A stretch of DNA of 64,000 nt, taken from Aselliscus stoliczkanus. Taxonomy: Eukaryota > Chordata > Mammalia > Chiroptera > Hipposideridae. Within the stretch, counting starts at the first letter, position 1. Each line of letters begins with the position of its first letter. The notes under the pieces are model-generated. The model did not search any database and had not been told where the DNA came from. It saw only the letters and a program-made list of their open reading frames with translations. Location of the stretch: assembly GCA_033961575.1 (NCBI GenBank), contig CM066732.1, positions 74,190,687 through 74,254,686 on the forward strand. Reading direction: 5' to 3'. This document shows, one piece after another, positions 34,724-46,029 of this stretch. Made by a program: the position numbers and the translations under genes.

Positions 34724-34871
34724 GTAAGTAGTGTATACTTTCCCACCAAGTGAAAATAGACCACAGTGACAGCTTCAGCATTAAAACATCCCTCAGCAAC
34801 CTATGGGACATTAATGTGAATCAAACATAATATACTAAGATATTTAACTCAGAAATTATAACATGATTTTT

Positions 34872-34972
34872 TTTTTTTTGAGGGCAGTGTCATTGGCCCT
34901 CATATGTGGGACCGAACCGGGGACGCTGGCTTCCCAAGCCAGTGCTTAACCACCGCACCACTCGGCTGGCCC
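34872..34972 (-). mobile_element. Short-form SINE, antisense, 148 bp after an exon
   Basis: Poly-T, GAGGGCAGTGTCATTGG, to CTCGGCTGGCCC. Target-site duplication TTATAACATGATTTTT on both sides (from 34856 and 34973). Its sense-strand reading offers a polypyrimidine tract followed by GGGCAG, a potential cryptic acceptor in the SLC25A21 pre-mRNA. Confidence 0.94.
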
Positions 34973-34989
34973 TTATAACATGATTTTTA

Positions 34990-37800
34990 TTGTCATTAGA
35001 CTTGGTCAATCTCTCAAATATTTGTTTGTGGATTTTTTTTTCAGGTAAAGCCACGCCCATCTAATGAGGAAACTATACAAAAATCACAGTGGTGAATGAA
35101 ATTCACGTAATCAAAACACAGCAGCCACAAAATAGCTTGGACTTTTTTTCAGAGCAATTCATACATTTTTCCTTTAGAACAATAATTACTAAAGAGAGTG
35201 GGGAAAAGAGAGAAGTAGAAAAACTTTTCTCCCTCAATCATTCTCATGTTACCAACAGAGCAAACTAATAGTCTATCTGTCCTTGTATGTGATTCACATG
35301 TAACATGTTTATTTGGCATGCTAACTTCATTCACCCCACCCTCTTCTCCTCAGTTAAAATGTTCTATTCTGGTTTTTACAAAACTACTATTTCCACTACC
35401 CTGATTTCCATCTCTTTAACCACATAACTATCGAGCTTTATGTATTACTTACTCGTTCAGTGTCTGGATAGGAACACAGAGGTTTGGCAGGACCTCCAAG
35501 GAGGAAAGAACTAAATCTGATCACTTTTTTGTAAGTTTTTTTGAGATAAAAGCCCAGATCACAGTGACTGACTGGCATTGCTCCTCACCCCCACACCACT
35601 GACATCAGCACCTATGGCTTTGTCTTTTCATAATAAAGATAACATAAACTTGAAGGACTTCCTTTCCAACTAATGACATAAAACTTTTTTCACGTTCATT
35701 ATTCAATTTGTATTCTCAATGTTCCTGAGAGGTAGGAAGAGGCAGCTTATATATTTTTATTCAGTAAATAAAGAGAGTGACTAGGTTAAAATTTATGATA
35801 AAATAACCACGTATATATACAGACACCAAACTTTTATATTGTGGCCAAATAGTAATTTAATAGCATTTAATTCAGGTCTAGAATTCAGAAAACGAAGCTT
35901 TAAAACAAACTTTCTCTATAAATTTATTCTCTTTGTTGCCGTGGTTTTTGTGATTTTGTATTATTGTTTCAATAAAGATCTGAATCACAGTCGAGAATCT
36001 GGAAAAAGTTCACCAAAGTACACAAGAGAGCTGAATTGAATTATGAAATGGCTTCACTTGATAAAAGATTGCCCAAGTAAACAAACAGAGCAGAGTTCCT
36101 GTTCAAAAGGGAAGTCACTTTGTCTCCATGGAATAATATATTCATTTGTTCAGTGTTTTACATGTACAAATAAAGTAAATTATAATTTAAAGTTTTTCTT
36201 GGAATATTTTTCCTTAATACTATACATTGGAGACAATTTGAACTCTAAGAGGATTAAGGTTTATCAATGTTGAACAGTCTTTTATAGAAAAAAAAAGTTG
36301 AGCTTTATAAAACTGAGTTAGTCTCAACTTTAAAAAAAGCAATGCTCCCTGCCAGAACAATGGTTAACAGATGAACTATTGGGCAACTGGATATGGTATA
36401 TGTGTCCCAGACATCTTGTTTCAAGTAGATTTACCTTAAAATTATTGAGACATATGGTAAGTATGTTGGCTTTTTAAGTATAACTTGGAGTTAAGTGTAT
36501 CTTTGCCAGATGGATAGCACTATTTTTTTCAACACAATTTATGAAAACATTCATTTTATAGATATTTATTTTAGGATTTGTGAGGAGAGTGATCATCCAA
36601 TTATAATTATTTCATATATTTTAAACTGCTTCATTGTATGTCATCAAACTTCAGAAAAAATATTCAGCGACCATATATACACATGCACACTTATACATAT
36701 ATATGGCCTGTGAATATTGTATATATACATGGATATAGATATAGATCTTTTTTAGTACTGACATTTCAGTTGCAATCATTACTCTAATCAGAAACAGATA
36801 ATGTTAAGTTTTTCCTTACTTTAATTTTTAAATGAGATTCATCATTAAAATAATAATACTCATTGATGCTAAATAAATGAAACTTCCCTTTCCGCTAATT
36901 AAGACAGAGTTAGTATTGCAGTTAGCGAAAGGAAATGAAGACCTCAGAAAGAGACCAACTGGTTCCTCAGGAATGGGAGACACCATGTTCCATGTCCCAA
37001 GATCTAGTCTTGAACTTCACAGGTCCAGAAAGGCTGTTTTTCCAGATTCTTCAGGATGGCGTAATGCTAACCAAACTCGAGAGATTATAAATTGTAAAGG
37101 ATATTTGTTCATCAGTATCCCTACAAGTGTCATAATGTCTACACATACTAGTTGTTCAATTGATTTTAGACAAATAAATGAACCGTAGAGAGAGAGGAAC
37201 AGAAAGAAAATGTATTGATTTATAACAGGAGACATTCCTGTCCTGTTCCCCAAAATTCCCACATCCACTATTCAGAGTTTCCGGAAGGCCAAGTTCCATT
37301 TCCAGCCAAGATGGAGTAACAGGAACCAGATTTACTCTCCTGCCTGAAACAGCAGCAACAACAAAAATGAACAAAATGTATGAAACCACATCTTTCAAGA
37401 CACTGGACATTGACAAAGAAGGATAGTGAGATGGGAATCAAAGGAGATGAATCGTATGGATTGTTCCACTTCACTGCCTTGAAAGGGTTTCCAGGCCCAG
37501 ACGGGGGAATCTAAGCAGAGCTCAGGGGACGTCCTGGGTTGAGAAGGGGCTGAGAGGCTGGGGAGGGCAAAGCAGCTAGAGTTCACAGGACAGAGTACCA
37601 CAGAAGAGAGAGCTGAGCTGCACAATGAGCTCTAAAGCATCTGCAGAGGGATCCCTTAAGTATTCAGCTGAGAACCAGTGTAAGCATGTGAGGAAACTAG
37701 CAAGGCCTGGAGAACAGTCATCCAAGGATTGGAGGGAGCAGCACTTCTAGTCACACAGGGCTGAAAATAGCTCCTGTTCCCACCAGCCAAATTGGAAGGC
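34990..37800. other. Intronic sequence without recognised elements
   Basis: Strongly AT-rich. A 66-codon frame at 35839-36039 contains a hydrophobic run but has no other support. No repeat family recognised. Confidence 0.45.
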
Positions 37801-37820
37801 TTCAAAATACACAGGCAATT

Positions 37821-38262
37821 GGGCCGGCCGAGTGGCACATTGGTTGAGAGCTGGCTTGGGATGCCAGTGGCCCCGGTTCGGATCCCACATGTGAGGGCCA
37901 GTGACACTGCCATCTGCAGCTAGCAACAGCTCCATCTGGAACTGGGCTGCGAGCCCCGGAGAAGGTATAGGCTGCAGCCCCTGCTGCAGTGGGCTGCCAT
38001 AGGCTACAGTGAGTGGCCGACAGCCGGTGTGAGCGGCTGGCAGCCAGCGTGAGCTGCCAGTAGCCGTGATGAGCAATCATCCAGAGACCGGAGACCCATC
38101 TGCCTCATCCGGGAAGAGTGCAATGACGATACCAACATGGGCCAGTGAAACAACGTCCTCCGCAACTAGACTGAAGAACAAAAAGACAGCAACTTGATTG
38201 TTCCCCTTCCCCAATTCTCCAATGCTGTTCCCCTTCCCCAGTTCCCCAATTTTAAAAAAAAA
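37821..38262 (+). mobile_element. Long-form tRNA-derived SINE
   Basis: GGGCCGGCCGAGTGGCACATT head, full body and A-tail. Flanks ATACACAGGCAAT and ATGCACAAGCAAT form a 13-bp target-site duplication with two changes. The AATAAA/terminator end seen in other copies is decayed here (CCCCAATTTTAAAA). Confidence 0.93.
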
Positions 38263-38437
38263 ATGCACAAGCAATCGAGAGGAATACTTAGAAGGGGTTT
38301 GCCTCCATAGTAATGTAATGACAGAAAATCAGAAAGAAAAAAATACATCTTACACTGGAAGGGAACAAGGAAGTGAGGCCTTTGTGAGACCCATCATCTC
38401 TCAGAAATTCCCTGACCCAAATATGGACCCCTTAGAG

Positions 38438-38685
38438 CCATGTTTCCAAAATGTGGGTCATGACCCATGAGTCATGAAATTGGTTTGTGAGTCACTAACT
38501 GCAGTGGGTCTTGATCAGGAATTTTTTTTAATGAAATTGAACAGTAAGGTGTAAATATTGTTTTATAGCAATGTTTTGTTTCAGTTATAAATACAAGAGC
38601 ACACTGTGTGCATGTATGTAAGTACATGCACTTGTGTGGGCAAATTTTTTTAATGTAGATTGTGGTCAAAAAAGTTTGAAATCTG
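38438..38685 (+). mobile_element. Non-autonomous hAT-type DNA transposon
   Basis: 248 bp with ends CCATGTTTCCAAAATGTGG and (complement) CAGATTTCAAACTTTTTTG. Flanks CCTTAGAG (38430-38437) and CCTTGAGG (38686-38693) fit an 8-bp target-site duplication. Contains GTGGGTCATGACCCATGAG, a motif shared with the copy at 1253-1504. Confidence 0.7.
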
Positions 38686-38844
38686 CCTTGAGGGACTCTG
38701 GGCTTCCAGGGTCAGGTAAGGCAAGACCTCAGCAGCAAGAAAACTCTAGGGCAGAGAGTCTCTACCCAAACCAACAATCACAGTTCAGCAGTGAGTTGGT
38801 ATAGTATTATGGCTATGAGTATTAGGAGGAAATCTCAGTCCTTC

Positions 38845-38990
38845 AACTCACTAGTTGCAGGACATAGATCTGTAAAATGGGAGCCATGGTTGTACCATAA
38901 CCTGTGACCTGCTGATGTTGTATAGATTAAATGCAGAAACACATGCAAAGGCCTTAGCCTAATTCCTAGATCACAGCAAGCTCTCCTGGG
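38845..38990 (+). repeat. MIR SINE remnant
   Basis: GATCTGTAAAATGGGAGCC, then GTATAGATTAAATGCAGAAA and CATGCAAAGGCCTTAG, in sense MIR order. Confidence 0.55.
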
Positions 38991-39094
38991 TGATATGAAT
39001 AAAATGTCTGTGGATCCTTTAGTAACCAAAATGAAGAAAGAGAATGGAAACTTCCAGAGAATGGAGATTTTTCTGGAAGTCTCCAATGTGCCAG

Positions 39095-39235
39095 GTATGT
39101 CAAGAGATCTTATTTAAGTGCTTTTATTTAAGGGCTACTCTAAAAGGTAAGTTTTGTGTCCTTGAGGATTAGAAAGGTCAAGCGACTCACCTACCCTTTC
39201 ACAGATAAGTAGCATAGCCAGAATTCAGACCAGGG
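39095..39235 (-). repeat. MIR-like remnant
   Basis: GTCAAGCGACTCACC, then CAGATAAGTAGCATAGCCAG and ATTCAGACCAGGGCTC match the complement MIR half. Weakly preserved. Confidence 0.45.
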
Positions 39236-39338
39236 CTCCTTCCGTCAAAATCCCAGCAAGGTAATTGTCAAAGAAAAAAAACACACATAAAAAAACAGTG
39301 ATGATGATGACTATAAAAAGGAAGAAAAGATGTTGTAT

Positions 39339-39538
39339 AATATTGTATGCCAACTGTAATTGAATATATAGATAGTCACGGGATGTGGATTATACAGCAG
39401 AAGGGAGTCAAAGAAATTGTAATAGATAGTATGATATGGAGGGGAGGAGTGGCGGGGGGGATTGGGGAATTGGGGGAGGGGGTTGTCACTTTGAGGGGTA
39501 AAAAGTATAACTATTGCACTTTGTTGTACACCTGAAGC

Positions 39539-39585
<47 letters not shown>

Positions 39586-39587
39586 AT
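39339..39587 (+). mobile_element. L1 3' UTR fragment ending in (AAAT)n
   Basis: Contains a G-rich stretch at 39439-39482, then CACTTTGAGGGGTAAAAAG and TTGTACACCTGAAGCTAAAT, the L1 3' terminus, followed by a run of about twelve AAAT units (39539-39587) that replaces the A-tail. The last part matches the short insertion at 59145-59278. Confidence 0.7.
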
Positions 39588-39759
39588 GAATGGAAGAAAA
39601 AATAAATTATCTTTAATGTCTAAGATTATAACACGTTTCCTTCCACAGTTAATGGTTTCTAGGGCCTCTTTCATCCAAACAGTGACTACCACCCCCCTGG
39701 TGATATTATTGTAACCCCAGGATAGCTGCAGAGTTATCACCATCACTAGAGTGTTAGAT

Positions 39760-39865
39760 CAAGAAGGCATGGGTTCTCTTTGTTTACTGCTGCATCCCCA
39801 GTGCCTCTTAGAACATAGAAGACATTCAATAAAATGTTTGTTAAATGAGTGAATGAATCCCTGTT
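39760..39865 (+). repeat. L2 3' end fragment
   Basis: TTTACTGCTGCATCCCCAG, AGAACATAGAAGACATTCAA and GTTAAATGAGTGAATGAA match the L2 3' terminus. Confidence 0.75.
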
Positions 39866-40397
39866 CTAGAAGAGACTACACCCATAGCTGCTCTAAAGAA
39901 GCAGGGCACAAAAGTAGCTCCTGGGTTTTTAAAAGAATCAAAATCTGTATGGTGATGAAGGATCTGAGCTGCCCAAAGACCCTCTAGAGCCATGTCTACA
40001 CCACAGAACTACCTCTTTCTAACAACACGGTATTATTTTATTTGGCCCACAAATCTACTTTTTTTTTTCTTGCTCCTTTTTACTGGGTTATAAGGGAATA
40101 GAGCAGAAGACATGTGAGACCATAACATGCCCATGCAATTTCTGGGGTCTTGAGAAGCAGACTCTCCCAGGACCTAAGAGTGTCTCATCAGAAGTAGTTT
40201 GCAGCTACCTAACAGAGTACCCAGGAGCTAAACATGTTCAAGCAGAGTTGTTGCCCAAAATGTAGAATCTAGACAGAGAGGAGGAAAAATGTATTTGGGG
40301 TATTTTATATGAAATGATTAATTAGATTTGCCTCCATAGAAATTCATTTACAGGGAAATAATATTAAACATTATCTACTGAAGAAATAAACTCTTCA

Positions 40398-40425
40398 TTA
40401 TCACCATATTTTAATATGGTGATAA
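40398..40425. repeat. 28-bp perfect inverted repeat (hairpin)
   Basis: TTATCACCATATT, a TT spacer, then AATATGGTGATAA: a 13-bp perfect stem with a two-base loop. Confidence 0.9.
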
Positions 40426-41041
40426 TTTAAAGAAAGTGAATAAGCAGCTCTCCTCCATTCAGGTAGAGAAAATCCTGGCTTTAAGCAGGGATGGATTAGA
40501 CAACCTCATTGGGTCCTTTCCTAGTTTATCATGGCATCTTCATCATCACTAAGCATTTAGACATTCCATGGACCAGTAGAGATACACAGCAATACAAATG
40601 CCAAGTTAAAGCTGAAAAGTGGGTGTCTTTTACAAGTGGGTTAGAAAATCAGGCATTCACTGGGAAAGCAATTCAGAGAGAAAACAGAGGAGACCAAAGA
40701 TCTCAGGTCTCTGTGCCTATAATTTTGAATCACTGCCATAAAAAAGAAGTCTATTGATGTCTGGGGAAACTGAAAATGGTCATGGTAAATGGAAGCTGTA
40801 TGGTTCATTTACTGCTATACAGGATTCCATCAGCTCTTCTGTAGGTTATTATAGCTGCATTTGAAAATGTGAATGTTAAAGTAAGATCCAATAGCACCGA
40901 GACCAGATTAAAAACTGTTTGATGGTTTATCATTTTTTAAAATGATGGTTAATATAATGATTTACTAAAGAACTTTGAGTCAATTAAAGAGTTTGTTGCA
41001 GGAAATTGTTATAAATCTCTGGGTTTGGTTTTGTTTCACAG

Positions 41042-41101
41042 TTTTTCACCTTTGAGCAGTATAAGAAATTGCTCGGATCTGTGTCACTGTCACCAGCCTT
41101 G
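41042..41101 (+). CDS. SLC25A21: SLC25A21 internal exon (about residues 91-110)
   Basis: Twenty whole codons, FFTFEQYKKL followed by LGSVSLSPAL, continue directly from the previous exon in phase 0. FEQYK matches the [FY][DE]xx[KR] motif on the cytoplasmic end of even-numbered helices in mitochondrial carriers, here helix 2, where F, E and K form part of the cytoplasmic salt-bridge gate. The SLSPAL part lies in the loop before helix 3. The acceptor is a T-rich tract ending CAG (AG at 41040-41041); the donor is TTG|GTAAGTG at 41102. The exon is 60 bp and phase 0 at both ends, so skipping it would not shift the frame but would remove the gate motif. From memory the human protein has Y where this copy has S after LLG. 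Confidence 0.96.
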
Positions 41102-42230
41102 GTAAGTGAGATTATTTATTATACTTAAGTGTGTGTGCTATTTCATAAAGCAAAATCTGGAAACAAGAAGCCTTTTGATTCCCCAAGCCCAACTACTAGA
41201 ATATGAATTCGAGGTATTCAATGTTCAGCTACTTGTTGAAAGCCATCTTCCTAATAACTCACAATTTGGCTATTTTATAGCTCCCAATAATGAATTTATG
41301 ATAATAGTGATATGTATAGAAAGATTCATGAGATATTTTCAAGAATATAAAATAAAAGAGTACATTTTCAAAGACTCTTTTAAAGCCAAAACATGCATAT
41401 GTTTACATACATACTGCTCTTGTCCATTTATGCAAAAGTCAAGATGCCTGAAATGATTCCTAACAGATCACTTTTGCAGACTTTACTTAAGCGGTAGTAA
41501 ATAAAGGACTTTAGGTCACTCTGTAGTCAGATGCAGACTGAAGGGCCTTTTGTAGTCAGGGAGAACAGTGATCTTACAAGGACACATCTCAACTATTACA
41601 TACAAATCACTTGGTGATTTGATTTTCCCCGATGCCACTCTTTTCCTTCTTGGTGACTTTGCCGCCTTTCACAAAACAAGTTAAATTCTATTGACCCAAT
41701 GGGTTCTTCACACTTCATTGGCTTTTTTCTACAAATATGTGTGTAATGCGAGCTCCAGGGAGAGCAAATGCATTGATTTCTCCCTGTACATCTGCAAAAC
41801 AAAACAAAGTCAAATATCTGCCTTGGCCATCCAATTGACAATGTACCTCCCAGCCTCTAGGAAAAACCCTAGTTTGCCTGCTGAAATGGACCTCAAAATT
41901 CAACCAGAGAGGCAGTGTTCTGAGCACTCATTATTTTACATGTAGAGGTTCATTTCAGAATATTGACTCTGCCAAATGGGAGGATCTGTTATTTTAAAAA
42001 AATCATACATGTCCCTTTTCTAGGAAGGATCGTGTTAAGAAAACTAATAGTATTGCTTAGTGATATGACAAAGAAACCTCTTGTCTAGCCTCCTACCTAG
42101 ACAAAGAGGGTGTGAGGTGGCTTCATATGCAAGGGGTGGGACCATGAGCCCTAAAATTAGCTAAAATATATATATTTTTTAATTCCTCGGTGTCTTCCCT
42201 TAATGTTACTCTTAACTCTGAAAACATCTT
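41102..42230. other. Intronic sequence without recognised elements
   Basis: First third of the 3.5-kb intron; AT-rich at 41102-41460. The open frame at 41106-41456 starts just after the donor site and is intronic, not coding. Confidence 0.5.
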
Positions 42231-42247
42231 GTCGAAAAGAGGATTAA

Positions 42248-42360
42248 GGGCCGGCCGAGTGGCGCAGTGGTTAAGTGCTGGCTTGGGAAGCCAGTGGCCC
42301 CGGTTCGGGTCCCACATGTGAGGGCCAGTGACACTGCCCTCAAAAAAAAAAAAAAAAAAA
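42248..42360 (+). mobile_element. Short-form tRNA-derived SINE
   Basis: GGGCCGGCCGAGTGGCGCAG to CACTGCCCTC plus A-tail; exact 13-bp target-site duplication AAAAGAGGATTAA (42235-42247 and 42357-42369). Perhaps the cleanest copy of the short form; boxes A (TGGCGCAGTGG) and B (GGTTCGGGTCC) are well preserved. Confidence 0.96.
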
Positions 42361-43084
42361 GAGGATTAAAAACGCTTCTATCAAGAGACAATAAAATACA
42401 ATCTCCAGAGGCCAATTGGCTGTTCCTTCATGGAGCCTTGGTACCATGTGAGAGAATCCAGTGCTTTGGTTCCCTTGGGAATTGAAACAGAAAAGCATTT
42501 GGCCACTCCAGCTACCATAACCAAACGCATGCAAACTGTATATAGTTTTCGCCTTTTCTTGAACTCCTTTATTCCAGTTTCTTTCTGATACAGCTAGACA
42601 CTTAAACAGCGGTTAAATGTCCCCTGGTGCTTTCACATGAAAAGCCTAGGAGGCTGGGAACCCAGCAGTTATTGCTGGTCTCTGGAACAATCTCAGTAAC
42701 ACGATCTGCTGATAGCTGATCAATTCTTTTGACAAGGGACTGCTGAACACTATTTCTGACAGCAACTGTAGCTGAGTTTATAGAAGAACAAAAAAGTGAA
42801 TTACTTGGAAGATTGCATATAGTAATAAAAACTTGAACATCTGGATTTTAGCTTTTTTAGTCAGAAAAGTTTGGGACTAGTATTTTTTTTTCTTCCTGAT
42901 TTTGGCTTCCATGATGGAAGTCTGAGATCAATGAATAAAATATTTGGTCTGTTAGCCTGTAGAAATACGTTTAAAATTGTGATGAAGGGGCATGAAAGGA
43001 AAACATCATTAGTTATTCCCTCTCTCCTAGAATCAGTACACAGAGCCACTCTGCCTCTGCATTTTTATGTGCAATGTAAGAATG

Positions 43085-43250
43085 GCTTTTGTATAGCATT
43101 TTACCAAAGGCTTTCCCACATGATTTTCACCCTCATACTAGCTTTATTAGGTAGGGAGATTAGATGTTATTGTCTCCATTTTACAGATGAGAAAACTGTG
43201 GCTTATGAAAGGTTCAGTGATTTAGACACAAAGCTGCAGCTAGCCCATGG
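43085..43250 (-). repeat. MIR SINE remnant
   Basis: CACATGATTTTCACCCTCA, CTCCATTTTACAGATGAGAA and GCTGCAGCTAGCCCATGG in complement order. Confidence 0.7.
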
Positions 43251-43716
43251 TGTCTTTCTGTGAATTATGAAAAGGCACCCCCTTCTTCTGACTGATGCCT
43301 CTTCAGGACTCTAACTCCACAAGCGGGGTACAGGCTGGTCTTCAGCCTCCACACACACCTTTGCACACAAACTAATGTATGTACGTGGCAGCTCTGGTCT
43401 AAATCAGCCAGTAAGTGGCTGAAACAGGCCAAAACCCAGACCTCCTCTCTGGAGCCTGCCCTTGTTCCACTTTGCCTCCCTTCCAGGTTATGGAACATTC
43501 CTTTTTCCCTTTCCTCTTTCAGCCTCCTACTTTGGAGAAATTAGAGACTCCTATAAGACTTTCCTGTTCTTTATATACTTCCTTGGCTTTTTCTCCTCTT
43601 AGTTGTATGCAGTGCTACGTCTTCTGAATTAGAGAGCTTGAACATGAAAGGTTTTGGGGTGTTTTTTTTAGCATCCATTTTGAGAGTTTGAGGTCTTGTT
43701 TCATTTTGTTTTCCTG

Positions 43717-43719
<3 letters not shown>

Positions 43720-43747
<28 letters not shown>

Positions 43748-43770
43748 AGTGTGTGTGTATGTGTGTGTGT
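43720..43770. repeat. (TG)n microsatellite, interrupted
   Basis: About 25 TG units with GAG and TAT interruptions. Confidence 0.95.
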
Positions 43771-44572
43771 TTTAATCATTGTAGTTATTTTTGATACAGA
43801 TTTTACTGAAAGAACTTAAGGCATTCTACTTAGAAGACAATTCTAGAAAGTTGCCCTTTCCTAGTGCAGAATTTCTTCACAGATAGCAAATAAGGACCTG
43901 ACATACAATGATTCTTTGATATATGTTCCACATTTTAGTTGAGCCCTTCAGAACAACCTCGCCATTTCCAATCTCAGCTTTTATTCCTCAGCTTCTAGGT
44001 CTAGAAGAAGAGGACCAATATCAGTTTAAAGGAATAGGGAAAGGATGAATAAAAAAATAACTTTTGCTTGATAATAGTCTAGAATAGTAACTTTAAGAAT
44101 ATAGCTATACATTTAAATCTTTCTGGCTATGCAGTTTGGTTACCTGAAATTTAGCTTTTTATAAACATTTTATTTGAATTTGTTTTATCAGCTCAATAAA
44201 TGTATGTAAGTAGATGTTTAAAAATGAAGCTCTCCTTTTACAAGTAAAACTCTCTTTTAATTATTACATGTGCAGATGTTTTAGGATTCACCTCAATGCA
44301 GTAAAACAACCTTTCTTTTCATTAAAGAAAACAGTCGTTATTAATGGAGCTTTGACATTTTATTTTGAATTGTTAGGATGTGGTTTATGGCTTCTATAAT
44401 TTCTTCTTTATGAATTGTCAGCATCTAACCAAAAACTAAAGCTGTTTAGTAATGGTATATGGCGCATTTACATACATTTCTCTAGTCTCATTGTGTTGTG
44501 TTATAAGGAGGATGCTTAACACAGTACACATGATACCTTGTTTTAAAGTATTGACTTATTTAATTTTTCTAG

Positions 44573-44680
44573 ACCTTCGCCATTGCTGGACTGGCATCTG
44601 GACTAACAGAAGCCATTGTTGTTAACCCTTTCGAGGTAGTAAAAGTTGGCTTGCAAGCCAATCGGAACACATTTACAGAG
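44573..44680 (+). CDS. SLC25A21: SLC25A21 internal exon (about residues 111-146)
   Basis: Thirty-six codons, beginning TFAIAGLASGLTEAIVV and ending NRNTFTE, encode transmembrane helix 3, the first helix of carrier repeat 2. The run NPFEVVKVGLQ holds the PxExxK form of the mitochondrial carrier signature Px[DE]xx[KR]: the proline kinks the helix, and E and K form the matrix-side salt-bridge network. The GxxxG-like spacing in GLASG is typical of odd-numbered carrier helices. The acceptor is TTTTTCTAG (AG at 44571-44572); the donor is GAG|GTAATT at 44681, acceptable but without the +5 G. The exon is 108 bp and phase 0 at both ends. No frameshift or stop is present, consistent with a functional gene. 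Confidence 0.97.
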
Positions 44681-45915
44681 GTAATTATTTAATGTTTTCC
44701 TATTGTTGAGGGAATGTAAAAAGTTAGTTTTAACTATAGATTAAAAATTGTGACCCCAGCTCTTGTTCATTTGCTAAAACCATAGAAAATTATGCTTAAG
44801 TAAGCAGCATAAGAAAAAGTCAAATTTCTCCTGCAAAGAAAATGTTAACAAAAATGCACTCAAGTCTGATGGACAAACACATGTTTACATATTTTTATTT
44901 TAGAGTTTTAATGTAATCTATGATGACTTATTTGGAAATGTTTTCCCTACGCTTGGCAACACTTTTATTCCACATTTACACTAGAATAGACTACAGCAAA
45001 AACCTGACGTGATAATATTATTGTTTTTTAAAAAAATTATGAAGTCATTTTCAAAAATTACCTCACTCCTTTCCCTACTCCACCCACTGCCCTACCCCCA
45101 AAGATCCTGATAACCTGTCAAGCCTGTCTTTTGGTTAAATCTGAGTGAGCAAGTTACTAAACCTGTGTGGACGTCACCACTTGGATAATGATGGGTCTTG
45201 ACATTTAATCGCTGTTACCTGATGTTCCATGGAGACAGCTTCCCTTGGTGTGTGCTGTCTTCACTTCCTTCCAGTTACCTAATAATTCCCTTTAAACCAC
45301 CAAGTCCAACTGTTCTTGCTTTATTCTTTTGGGTGCCAAGCACAAGGTAGGAAAAGAAAATAAGGGGATTGGTATTCTAGGTCCTTTCCTAGTGTTTTAA
45401 TTTAATGCCACAACTGGATAGCATGTGGTATAAATTGGTTTGGAGTATCTGCTGACCTAAATTTCCCTGTAGAAAAGATCCCCTGCCTGCTACTTAAGCA
45501 GCTGTTAGTGGGTGGAGACCCCCTCACTCCCACCCCACTTCCTGCCTGCTGATATTGCCTGAGAGCTCCCTGGCAGCTTTGTGAGCAGGGTTGTGGGAAA
45601 GGAGAGGGGGGCCTACTCACCTGTAGCTGCTGAAGCCCTAGGAGGACAGGGTTGGCCAGTTACAGCAGATGGTATCTACTCAGATGAAGTCAATCCTAAT
45701 TAAGGGAGATTTTTTTCCTTTTAAGTTTCAAAAGCTTGTCTAAATTGCAGTGATATATAGTACTTCAGAAAAGGTTGAAAATCCGTTACCCTCGTCTTTG
45801 TGTCTGTTTTGCTTGCTCTCCATTCTTCCTTGAATGATGAAAAAAGATGGCGAGCAATAGGAGGCAATGAAAAGAGACGCTTTTCAAATTTCCTATCAAT
45901 AGGGAGCATTTAAAA
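44681..45915. other. Intronic sequence without recognised elements
   Basis: Start of the 13-kb intron. No repeat or exon-like segment recognised. Confidence 0.45.
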
Positions 45916-45924
45916 CGGCCCCCA

Positions 45925-46027
45925 TGAACACATGAGGCAATATGCAGATGATGTATTATGAAACCTATATAATTTTATTAACCAATGTCACACCAATAAA
46001 TTCAATAAAATTTAAAAAAAAAAAAAA
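45925..46027 (+). mobile_element. Short retroposed 3' fragment with A-tail
   Basis: GAAACCTATATAATTTTATT, ACCAATGTCACACCAATAAA and TTCAATAAAATTT run into a 14-A tail. I recognise this as the 3' end of a retroelement common in bats, probably L1; flanking duplication not clear. Confidence 0.5.
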
Positions 46028-46029
46028 CA

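Noticed and set aside
35839..36039. 66-codon frame with a hydrophobic segment resembling a type II membrane anchor
   Set aside because: AT-rich DNA often gives hydrophobic frames. There is no downstream domain, promoter or splice evidence.
41106..41456. 116-codon frame starting just after the 60-bp exon
   Set aside because: It starts inside the intron after a perfect donor site; the known protein continues at 44573 instead.
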